Below, piece by piece: positions 6,758 to 13,560 of a stretch of DNA of 17,307 nt. Both the position numbers and the translations under genes were made by a program. The notes below the pieces were generated by a model. That model was not told where the DNA came from and made no database searches. It worked only from the letters and a program-made list of their open reading frames with translations. The stretch comes from Deltaproteobacteria bacterium. GTDB lineage: Bacteria; Desulfobacterota; Desulfobacteria; Desulfobacterales; Desulfatibacillaceae. Location: contig JAFDHW010000009.1 in assembly GCA_019308705.1 (NCBI GenBank), positions 1 through 17,307 of the forward strand, given 5' to 3'. How positions within the stretch are numbered: the first letter of the stretch is position 1; the number at the start of each line of letters is the position of its first letter.

Positions 6758-6781
6758 GGAGCGAATCCGCTCCTTTTTTTT
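6758..6781 (+). terminator. Intrinsic terminator after the secreted-protein gene
   Basis: Stem GGAGCG (6758-6763) pairs with CGCTCC (6768-6773) across an AATC loop, followed by eight T residues (6774-6781). It ends the plus-strand transcript 31 bp after the stop codon. It is not a good terminator for the convergent minus-strand gene, because that side has an A run instead. Confidence 0.9.
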
Positions 6782-6796
6782 GCGCCGTTTTCCTGC

Positions 6797-8272
6797 TCAG
6801 GCCGAGGCGGCCCACACCAGGCTCTTGTCCGTTTTTTCCCGGACCACGGCGTCCACGGCCAGCATGGCGGTGAGCATGGAATGGTCCATGTTGTTGTACC
6901 GGTGCATCCCGCTCCTGCCCACCAGGAACAGGTTCTCCACGGCGTCTAGAAAGGACCGCACCAGGGGGAATTTGCGGTAGGGCGGAAAATACGCGGGGTA
7001 GGCGTTTTTCTGGCGCATCACCACGGCGTCCTCCACCTGGGAAGCCCGCAAAAGCCCCAGGGCCGAAAGCTCGGAAACCGCCAGGCGTGCAAGCTCGGGG
7101 TCCGTCATGGCCCACAGGTCGTCTTTCGGGCCGGTGAAGTATTCCACCCCCAACAGCCACTGGCCCGGGTCCGCCACCAGGTAAGGGGACCAGTTGTTGT
7201 AGATCTGCACCCGGGCGGCCCTGTACCCCGTGTCTTGGATGTAGAGCCACTGCTGGTCCATGCCCGGGGGAAGGCCCCCTGCGCCTCCCTTTCCCGGGTT
7301 GGCCAGCACGCCCACGGAAATGAAATCCCGGTGTTCCAAACCCCGGGCGGTTTCCAGCACCAGGGCCGGCGGACGGGGCTCTATGCCTTCCACCAGGTCG
7401 GCCACGGGCATGGTGGAAAAGAAATAATCCGCTTCGATTTCCACGCCGCCTTCCGGGCCTTCGGCCTTTACGCTCCGCACCCTGTCGCGCTCCAGGCGCA
7501 GGCCGCCCACCCGGTGGCCGGTGAGGATCCGGCCGCCCATCCGGACGACGTCCGCGGCCACTTCCTCCCACATCTGGCCCGGGCCGTACTTGGGGTACAA
7601 AAACCGCTCCACCAGGGTTTTGGGAACGTCCCCTGCCGCCGGGGGCCTGCCCGCAAGCCTGCGCAAGGCGTTTTTCGCGGCCAAGCCGGCGGAAAGCTCC
7701 TGGATGCGTTCCCGCCCCCACCGGGCAAGGATGCGCTCCGGTCCCGCACCCCAGACCTTTTGGGTATAATCCTTGAAAAAGATTTCATAAAGCCGCCGGC
7801 CGAAACGGTTGACGAGGAATCCCTCGAGGGTTTCTTCGGGCATGGGAAAAAGCCGGCTTTTGGCGTAGGAGGCCGCGATGCCGGCCAGTTGCGCGGGGCC
7901 GAGGCAGCGGACCAGCGCGGCCTCGGGCGTCAGGGGATACGTCAGGTAACACCCCTTGAAAACGACGCTGGACTTCCTGTCCCGCACCAGCATGACCCGG
8001 TCTTCCCTTTCGGGGTCCGGCCCGGGCCGGCCGCAAGCGCCTTCCAGGGGCAAGAAGCGGGTCCAGAAATCCAGCACGCGGGGGGAGGAGGTGAAGAACC
8101 GGTGGCCCCCCACGTCCATGCGGTTGCCGCGGTGCTGCACGGTGCGGGCGGCGCCCCCCAGCCCGGGCCCGGCCTCCAGCACCAGGGGCGTTATGTCCGT
8201 GCGGGAGCAAAATTCGTGGGCGGCGGTCAGTCCCGCGGGCCCGGCCCCTGCTATGACGGCGATTTTCTTCAA
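6797..8272 (-). CDS. FAD-dependent oxidoreductase, UDP-galactopyranose-mutase/amine-oxidase-like
   Basis: A 491-aa flavoprotein. The N-terminus KKIAVIAGAGPAGLTAAHEF is an ADP-binding Rossmann motif (GxGxxG at residues 9-14), with Glu35 closing the second strand for the adenosine ribose. DVGGHRFFTSS and DYTQKVWGAGPERI are hallmarks of the NAD(P)/FAD oxidoreductase family related to UDP-galactopyranose mutase and protoporphyrinogen oxidase. The C-terminal GRSGMHRYNNMDHSMLTAM segment is the usual FAD-binding end. Members are common in surface-polysaccharide loci, which fits the adjacent glycosyltransferase-like genes. The substrate is not known. The open frame extends to 8533, but a likely promoter at 8336-8364 and the immediate Rossmann start favour TTG 8272. 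The ribosome binding site is weak (AGGAA about 13 nt upstream). Confidence 0.84.
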   Translation of the reverse strand: MKKIAVIAGAGPAGLTAAHEFCSRTDITPLVLEAGPGLGGAARTVQHRGNRMDVGGHRFFTSSPRVLDFWTRFLPLEGACGRPGPDPEREDRVMLVRDRKSSVVFKGCYLTYPLTPEAALVRCLGPAQLAGIAASYAKSRLFPMPEETLEGFLVNRFGRRLYEIFFKDYTQKVWGAGPERILARWGRERIQELSAGLAAKNALRRLAGRPPAAGDVPKTLVERFLYPKYGPGQMWEEVAADVVRMGGRILTGHRVGGLRLERDRVRSVKAEGPEGGVEIEADYFFSTMPVADLVEGIEPRPPALVLETARGLEHRDFISVGVLANPGKGGAGGLPPGMDQQWLYIQDTGYRAARVQIYNNWSPYLVADPGQWLLGVEYFTGPKDDLWAMTDPELARLAVSELSALGLLRASQVEDAVVMRQKNAYPAYFPPYRKFPLVRSFLDAVENLFLVGRSGMHRYNNMDHSMLTAMLAVDAVVREKTDKSLVWAASA

Positions 8273-8335
8273 GGATTCAGGTCGGTTCCTATGCTGCGTC
8301 TGGACGTCCCATTTCCCGGGGGGCGGATTTGTGCC

Positions 8336-8364
8336 ATAATGGAAAAGATATAATCCATTGTAAA
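8336..8364 (-). promoter_or_regulatory. Probable promoter for the FAD oxidoreductase gene
   Basis: On the minus strand, -35 TTTACA (8364-8359) and -10 CATTAT (8341-8336) are 17 bp apart. Initiation near 8329 would give a leader of about 57 nt to the TTG at 8272 and excludes the longer start at 8533. It overlaps a plus-strand -10 element. Confidence 0.5.
8349..8354 (+). promoter_or_regulatory. Consensus -10 element for the divergent TPR membrane gene
   Basis: A perfect TATAAT lies inside the spacer of the opposing promoter. No good -35 hexamer sits at 16-18 bp (TTGTGC is present at 14 bp). Transcription from here would start near 8361, about 55 nt before the ATG at 8416. Confidence 0.35.
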
Positions 8365-8415
8365 TACCCGTGATCGAAAAGCCGGCCGCCCTCGGTCCTT
8401 CCGGCCTTGGCAACC

Positions 8416-10401
8416 ATGGACCATTCGCCTGAAAATTCCGCCCGTTCCCGGGAAAAAACGCTTCCCTCCAAGCATACCCTGCCGGCCGCAGGCAAGCCCA
8501 TCTCTTATCTGGTGGCGGTGCTCCTGTTGGCAACGGCGGTTCTTCTGGCCTGGTCCAGTTCCTTTGGCATCACCGAATTCGTGTTCGATGAAACGGCGCT
8601 CATCCTGCGCAACCCCATGGTCCAGGACCCCCGCCCGGCGAACTGGCTTCCCCCGGAAGGAACGCCCTCCAGGCACCGCCCCTTGGCCCTTCTTTCCTAT
8701 TCGCTGGACTGGGCCTTGTGGGGAGAAAAGCCTTTTGGCTACCACCTGACCAATATCCTGTTGCACATAGGCGTTGGCCTCGCGTTGTTTTCCCTGGCCA
8801 GGCGCGTCATGCCCCGGGTATTTCCCGGGGAGGCATCCCCGCGGACCACCGACGCGGCCGCCCTGGCCGCCGCCTTGGTTTTTCTTCTCCATCCCGTCCA
8901 GACCCTGGTGGTGACCTACCTCGGCCAGCGGTGCGTGGCCATGGCCGCGCTGTTTGTCCTCGTGTCCCTTTCTGCGGCCGTTCGGGGATGGGAAAACCCC
9001 GCGTCGCGCCGGGCCTGGCATTTGTTCGCCCTGGCCTGCTTTGCCGCGGGGCTGGGGTCCAAGGAACTCATCTGGCTGACCCCCATCTTCGCCGTGCTGT
9101 ATGAATGGACCTTTTACCGGGACTCCGCCGCCCGGCTGCTCTGGCGGTCCAGGCTGCTATACGGGGGGTACCTTGGGGGGATCTTGATCCAGATCCTTTT
9201 CCAGTATGCGGGAACCCCCAACCATCCGTCCGGGGAAGCCACCGAGCTCATTCTCTCGCCTTCCTACCTGCTGGTGCAGGGGCCGGTGATCACGCATTAC
9301 CTGAAGACGGCCCTATGGCCTGCGGGCCTGGTTCTGGATTGGGGTCCCTGGTTTGGACCGAACGGGTGGGCCGCGGTCCCCTATTTCCTGTTCGTCGCAG
9401 CCCTCGCCGCCTTTTGTGTGGCGCTGGTTTTGAGAAGGCGGCCGATGGGATTCGTGGCGGTCTGGTTCTTCGTGGCCATTTTCCCCGATTCGGGCATACT
9501 GAACCACCCGGACCCGCTGTGTTTTTACCGCATGTACCTGCCCTTGGCCGGCCTGGCCATGGGTTTTTCCATCCTCGTCTTCCGGGCCGGGCGCAGGTTC
9601 CTCCCGGGCCGGAACAGCCAGGCCGCCGTGATCATGTTGCTGGCGGCGGTCATCCTTGCCCTGGGCGCGGCCACCTTCCAGCGCAACAAGATGCACCACT
9701 CCGCACGGAGCATTTGGGCGGACAACGTGGAAAAATGTCCCAAGAACCCGCGGGCCCGGTACAACCTTGGACGGGCGTTGTTGGAGGAGGGCCGTCCGGC
9801 TGAGGCTGTCGAACACCTGGCGGCGGCCGCCTATCTGTGGGACCTGGAGATGCATTACGCCGACCTGGCATACGCCCTGAACCTGGTGGGGGATGGCGGC
9901 CGCGCCAAGGCGGTTTCGGAGGAGGCTCTGAAAAAGTACCCCCACAGCCTGGCCATAAAGCGGAACCTGGGGCACGCGGAGCTTTTGCTGGGGGAACCGG
10001 GGAAGGCGGCGGAAGTATTCGCCGAGGTGGCGCGGCGGGAGCCGGATGTGGCCGGGAACCATGCCAACCTGGGTTCGGCGCTGTTGTTGGCCGGCCGGCA
10101 CGCCGAGGCGGTCTCCGCCTTTGAGCGGGCCCTTGCCCTGGACCCGGAAAACCCCCCCGCCTTGAACGGCCTGGGCTACGCCCTGCTGCTGGCCGGACGG
10201 CCGGAAGAGGCGCTGCCCTTCCTGTCCGAGGCCGTCCGCCGGAACCCCCGGGACGTTCCGGCCCGGTTGAACCTGGCCGACGCCCTCCTTTCCGTGGGCC
10301 GGGATACCGACGCCGCGGTCCATCTGAGGGCCGTGCTTTCCCGGGACCCGGGCAACCGCGAAGCCGCCCGGCTGCTGCAAGGCCTCGGCAACAAGGGTTG
10401 A
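8416..10401 (+). CDS. Membrane protein with GT-C-like domain and C-terminal TPR repeats
   Basis: A 661-aa protein. After a polar N-terminus of about 30 residues come some ten hydrophobic helices up to about residue 420. The first outer loop has the acidic FDETALILRNP followed by RHRPLALLSYSLDWALWG and YHLTNILLH, typical of bacterial TMTC/PMT-like TPR proteins with a GT-C glycosyltransferase-like fold. From about residue 435 to the end there are five or six tetratricopeptide repeats (for example ANLGSALLLAGRHAEAVSAF and LNGLGYALLLAGRPEEALPF). Such proteins are proposed to act in glycan or protein glycosylation at the inner membrane, with the TPR part for protein contacts; activity is not proven. 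ATG 8416 is preferred over TTG 8407; neither has a clear ribosome binding site. It is divergent from the flavoprotein and convergent with a GT2 gene. Confidence 0.85.
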   Translation: MDHSPENSARSREKTLPSKHTLPAAGKPISYLVAVLLLATAVLLAWSSSFGITEFVFDETALILRNPMVQDPRPANWLPPEGTPSRHRPLALLSYSLDWALWGEKPFGYHLTNILLHIGVGLALFSLARRVMPRVFPGEASPRTTDAAALAAALVFLLHPVQTLVVTYLGQRCVAMAALFVLVSLSAAVRGWENPASRRAWHLFALACFAAGLGSKELIWLTPIFAVLYEWTFYRDSAARLLWRSRLLYGGYLGGILIQILFQYAGTPNHPSGEATELILSPSYLLVQGPVITHYLKTALWPAGLVLDWGPWFGPNGWAAVPYFLFVAALAAFCVALVLRRRPMGFVAVWFFVAIFPDSGILNHPDPLCFYRMYLPLAGLAMGFSILVFRAGRRFLPGRNSQAAVIMLLAAVILALGAATFQRNKMHHSARSIWADNVEKCPKNPRARYNLGRALLEEGRPAEAVEHLAAAAYLWDLEMHYADLAYALNLVGDGGRAKAVSEEALKKYPHSLAIKRNLGHAELLLGEPGKAAEVFAEVARREPDVAGNHANLGSALLLAGRHAEAVSAFERALALDPENPPALNGLGYALLLAGRPEEALPFLSEAVRRNPRDVPARLNLADALLSVGRDTDAAVHLRAVLSRDPGNREAARLLQGLGNKG

Positions 10402-10428
10402 ACCCGGGCGGCAATGCCAAGGGCTCAT

Positions 10429-11250
10429 TCACCCGGCCAGCGCCCTCGCCGCCAGGCCGCGGATTTCGCTGGCCTCCTCTTGCCTTCCGCGCTTTTCGCA
10501 TCCCGCCGCGTACACTTCGGCCTTTTCGGCCAGCGCCCTTTTCGCCGCGGCCAACTGGTCCGGTGAAAGTCCGCCTTCTCCGATTATCCGGGCCAGGGAA
10601 AGGACCCGGAAGCGGTCCAGCCCCGGCATGGCGGACAGCTGGTCTTCATGCCCCCCGTGCTTGACCACCAGGGCTTCGTCCACCAGGCCCAGGGGGTGGG
10701 TGCGGCCGATCTTCAGCCACAGGTCAAAGTCCTCGCACGCGGGCAAAGACTCGTCGAACCCGCCGTGGGAAAAGAACAGGTCTTTGTCTATCATCACCGC
10801 CGAGGGGGACACCAGGCACAGGTCCACCATGCGGCAGAAGGCCATTCCCGAAGGTTTCTCGTGGCGGGGCTTCGGCCGGACCTCCCGGCCGTTTTTCATC
10901 CACTTCTCCTGGGTCTGGCAGATGAGGATTTCCGGGTTGTCCGCGAAGAACTTCATCTGCGCGGAAAGCTTTTCAGCAAGCCACTCGTCGTCGGAATCCA
11001 AAAAGGCCAGCCACCTTCCCCGGGCCTCTTTGGCGCCCCGGTTGCGGGCCGCGGAGACGCCGCGGTTCTCCTGGCGGATGACGCGGACCTCCGGATACCC
11101 GGCCAGCAGTTTGGGCGTTTCGTCCGTGGATCCATCGTCCACCACGATGCACTCGAAGTCCGGGTGGTCCTGGGCCAGGACGGACTGAACCGCCCTGGCC
11201 AGGCACCAGGCGCGGTTGTAGGTGGGGATGACGACGCTTATCTTGGGCAT
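10429..11250 (-). CDS. Family 2 glycosyltransferase
   Basis: A 273-aa inverting GT-A-fold glycosyltransferase that transfers a sugar from a nucleotide-sugar donor, probably to a surface glycan. The N-terminus ISVVIPTYNRA and VVDDGSTDE (36-44) form the nucleotide-binding part. LDSDDEW (84-90) holds the metal-binding DxD (Asp85, Asp87), and CEDFDLW (172-178) gives the catalytic-base region. The last 50 residues are helical and charged. There is no membrane helix, so it is cytoplasmic or peripheral. The ATG at 11250 follows GAGGAAAG. The gene is convergent with the TPR membrane gene (27 bp between stop codons, no terminator seen) and has its own likely promoter at 11277-11305. Donor and acceptor cannot be told. 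Confidence 0.92.
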   Translation of the reverse strand: MPKISVVIPTYNRAWCLARAVQSVLAQDHPDFECIVVDDGSTDETPKLLAGYPEVRVIRQENRGVSAARNRGAKEARGRWLAFLDSDDEWLAEKLSAQMKFFADNPEILICQTQEKWMKNGREVRPKPRHEKPSGMAFCRMVDLCLVSPSAVMIDKDLFFSHGGFDESLPACEDFDLWLKIGRTHPLGLVDEALVVKHGGHEDQLSAMPGLDRFRVLSLARIIGEGGLSPDQLAAAKRALAEKAEVYAAGCEKRGRQEEASEIRGLAARALAG

Positions 11251-11276
11251 GGTCCGCTTTCCTCGAAGGCGCAGAA

Positions 11277-11305
11277 ACGATACGCAGCCGGGCCCCCGCG
11301 GTCAA
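11277..11305 (-). promoter_or_regulatory. Probable promoter for the GT2 gene
   Basis: On the minus strand, -35 TTGACC (11305-11300) and -10 TATCGT (11282-11277) are spaced 17 bp. The start point near 11270 would leave a short leader of about 20 nt including the ribosome binding site. Confidence 0.5.
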
Positions 11306-11323
11306 GCGCCGGCGCCAATGTGC

Positions 11324-11352
11324 TTGACAGGGGGAGGGGCGGTTTCTAAGTA
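11324..11352 (+). promoter_or_regulatory. Possible promoter upstream of the CoA-transferase/GNAT gene
   Basis: A perfect -35 TTGACA (11324-11329) is followed after 17 bp by a poor -10, TAAGTA (11347-11352). A second weak candidate lies closer to the gene: TTGCCT (11456-11461), 18 bp, TACTAT (11480-11485). Either may drive the gene; the sequence alone does not decide. Confidence 0.3.
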
Positions 11353-11496
11353 CCCCGGTACACGGGGGAATAGCCGCCTCACGCCTTGCGGGTTATCCAG
11401 GAAGGATGAGAACGTTTGTCCGAAAACAGGCCGTTTGTCGGCATACCATCCGAAATTGCCTGCCTGTTGAAAGGAAATGTACTATGATCCTTTCCA

Positions 11497-11521
11497 GGCA
11501 AAATTTCACGAATCATTCGGG
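11497..11521. repeat. Copy 2 of the degenerate sequence shared with 106-132
   Basis: Begins GGCAAAATTT and ends CGGG, like bases 106-132. It lies upstream of the preferred ATG at 11537, inside a possible N-terminal extension of that reading frame. Its non-coding twin at 106-132 argues that this stretch is a regulatory or repeat sequence rather than protein-coding. Confidence 0.5.
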
Positions 11522-11536
11522 CTGGAAGGGCCAAAC

Positions 11537-13471
11537 ATGACTCCGTTTCGACACGGCGGGCACGGCAAGAAGGGAACCCGGGGCAAATGGAAGGACAAGG
11601 TGGTCTCCCCCACCGAGGTCCTGCAGAGGATCAAGCCGGGGATGAGCATCTTCCTCTCCACCGGCGTGGCGGAGCCGCGGACTCTGGTGAAAAGCCTCAT
11701 GGAGTCCGACGCCCCCAACCTTCAGGACCTGGAACTCATCCAGATGGTGAGCTTGGGCGACGCCATCAGCTCCCGCAAGTTTGAGGGCCACAAGTTCCGG
11801 CTAAAGACCTTCTTTTCCGGGTGGGTGGCTTCCAAGGCCATCAGCGAGGGGACCGTGGACCTGGTGCCGGCGCGGTTTTCCGAGGTGCCCTTTTTGATTT
11901 CCGAGGGCCGCCTGGACATCGACGCGGCCTTTGTGCAGATCACCCCGCCGGATGAGAACGGCTGGGCCTCGTTGGGCGTATCCGTGGACACGGCCCGGAA
12001 GGCCATGGAGTGCGCCAGCCTGAAGGTGGCGGAAATCCAGCCCCAGATGCCCCGCACCCTGGGGGACACCTTCGTCCACATCGATTCCTTTGACCTGACC
12101 GTGAAGGCCACCGAGCCCCTTTTGGTGTTTTCCCGCTCCCCGGTGGCCGGCGTGTTCGACAAGGTGGCCCGAAACGTGGCCTCTTTGATCGAGGACAAGT
12201 CCTGCCTGGCCTGGTCCATGGAGCAGCTGTTCGAGGCCCTGTGGCTCCACCTTGCCAAGAAAAGGGACCTGGGAGTTCACAGCCCGTTCATCACCGACGC
12301 GCTCATGGACCTGGTTTCAAGCGGCGCGGTGACCAACCGGTTCAAGGGGTCGTTCCGCAACAAGTGCCTGTGCTCCTACGCCCTGGGCACGGAAAAGCTC
12401 ATGCACTGGCTGGACGAAAACCCCCTGGTGGAGTTCCAGGCCGTGGACGTGTTGGGCGACCCGGACCGCATCCGGAGGAACGAAAAATTCGTGGCCATCC
12501 TCCCGGCCCGGCGGGTGGACCTGACCGGGCAGTTCGCTTTCCACTCCGGCCGGGGCAACCTGGGCATCGGGCCGTCCGTGGCCTGGGAGTTCATCCACGG
12601 CGCGCACATGAGCAAGGGCGGAAGGGTCATCGTGGCGCTGCCCTCGCGCAACCGCGAGGGCCAGCCCAACATCCTGGTTTCCATCGAGGACTATCCCAAC
12701 CAGTACACCAACCGGGAGACCATCGACCTGGTGGTCACCGAGTACGGGGTAGCCAGCATGACCGGCCGCACGGTGCGGGAGCGGGCCCAGGCGCTCATCG
12801 ACATCGCCCACCCGGACGACAGGGAGGAACTGGTGCGCCAGGCCAAGGAGAGGAACATCCTGTACAAGGACCAGATCTACCTGGTCGAGGCGGGCCGCCT
12901 GTACCCCTCGGACGTGGAGGAAACCCGCGATTTCGGCGATCTGACCGTGCGCTTCCGGCCCATCCGGCCTTCGGACGAGGACCAGATGCGCAGGCTGTTC
13001 TACCGGTTCTCGTCCGAGGCCGTGTATTACCGCTATTTCGCGCCCATCAAGACCATGCCCCACGCCAAGATGCAGGAATACGTGAACGTGGACTACGAGC
13101 GCACCATGAGCATCGTGGGCCTGATCGGCGAAGCAGGAGAGGGGCGCATCATCGCCGAGGGCCGCTACGTCATGCTGCCGGACCGGCCCTGGGCGGACTG
13201 CGCCTTTGTCGTGGACGAGGATTACCAGGGAAGAGGCATCGCCACCCATTTGTACCGGCTGCTCATCCGGGAGGCGAGAAAACGCGGCATCAAGGGGTTC
13301 ACCGCGGACGTGCTGGCCACCAACAAGACCATGCTCAAGGTGTTCGAAAAATCGCCGTACCCGGTTTCTGCGAAGCTGGAAGGCGGCGCGTACCACCTTT
13401 CCATCGACTTTTCCGCCACCCGGCCGGGTGAAGGCGGCTCCGACAAGGCCGTCGCGGCAAAATCCTCTTGA
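11537..13471 (+). CDS. Acetyl-CoA hydrolase/CoA-transferase-like protein fused to a GNAT acetyltransferase
   Basis: A 644-aa two-domain protein. Residues 20-465 match the acetyl-CoA hydrolase/4-hydroxybutyrate CoA-transferase family, with VTEYGVASMTGRTVRERA (400-417) and IDIAHPDDRE near 421-430. The motif that reads GVHTEM around the catalytic Glu in active members is GVHSPF here (246-251), so the usual catalytic Glu appears absent. Residues 468-615 are a GNAT domain of the protein-acetyltransferase (Pat) type, with RFRPIRPSDED, YYRYF, and the acetyl-CoA loop YQGRGIATHL (563-572). ATG 11537 follows GGAAGGG with good spacing; ATG 11477 in frame would add 20 residues and has ribosome-binding bases too close. 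A role in acyl-CoA handling coupled to protein acetylation is inferred. It is followed by an ADP-forming synthetase gene. Confidence 0.88.
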   Translation: MTPFRHGGHGKKGTRGKWKDKVVSPTEVLQRIKPGMSIFLSTGVAEPRTLVKSLMESDAPNLQDLELIQMVSLGDAISSRKFEGHKFRLKTFFSGWVASKAISEGTVDLVPARFSEVPFLISEGRLDIDAAFVQITPPDENGWASLGVSVDTARKAMECASLKVAEIQPQMPRTLGDTFVHIDSFDLTVKATEPLLVFSRSPVAGVFDKVARNVASLIEDKSCLAWSMEQLFEALWLHLAKKRDLGVHSPFITDALMDLVSSGAVTNRFKGSFRNKCLCSYALGTEKLMHWLDENPLVEFQAVDVLGDPDRIRRNEKFVAILPARRVDLTGQFAFHSGRGNLGIGPSVAWEFIHGAHMSKGGRVIVALPSRNREGQPNILVSIEDYPNQYTNRETIDLVVTEYGVASMTGRTVRERAQALIDIAHPDDREELVRQAKERNILYKDQIYLVEAGRLYPSDVEETRDFGDLTVRFRPIRPSDEDQMRRLFYRFSSEAVYYRYFAPIKTMPHAKMQEYVNVDYERTMSIVGLIGEAGEGRIIAEGRYVMLPDRPWADCAFVVDEDYQGRGIATHLYRLLIREARKRGIKGFTADVLATNKTMLKVFEKSPYPVSAKLEGGAYHLSIDFSATRPGEGGSDKAVAAKSS

Positions 13472-13496
13472 CGCCGGGCGAGGGGGGATTTACTCT
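13468..13496 (+). promoter_or_regulatory. Possible promoter for the ADP-forming synthetase gene
   Basis: TTGACG (13468-13473), overlapping the stop codon of the gene before, and a weak TACTCT (13491-13496) are spaced 17 bp. The start point would fall near 13503, just before the palindrome at 13515-13530. Confidence 0.3.
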
Positions 13497-13514
13497 CTGA
13501 ACCATCCATAAACA

Positions 13515-13530
13515 AAACGAGCGTTCGTTT
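13515..13530. promoter_or_regulatory. TetR-type palindromic operator candidate
   Basis: AAACGAGCGTTCGTTT is a 16-bp palindrome with seven of eight pairs matched. It lies 30 bp before the GTG of the synthetase gene and just after the possible promoter. Its shape resembles operators of TetR-family repressors that control acyl-CoA genes. No regulator gene is in the window. Confidence 0.5.
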
Positions 13531-13560
13531 AAAATAAGGGGCTCGAGGAGGTTTCTTTTC

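Noticed and set aside
8273..8533. N-terminal extension of the flavoprotein up to 8533
   Set aside because: It would cross the likely promoters and overlap the divergent gene, and it places 87 unrelated residues ahead of the Rossmann motif.
11353..11368. CCCCG/CGGGG hairpin upstream of the CoA-transferase/GNAT gene
   Set aside because: Only a 5-bp stem with no T tract; expected by chance in GC-rich DNA.
12241..13431. A 396-codon plus-strand open frame overlapping the CoA-transferase/GNAT gene
   Set aside because: It is out of frame with the recognisable domains and is dominated by Gly, Pro, Arg and His.
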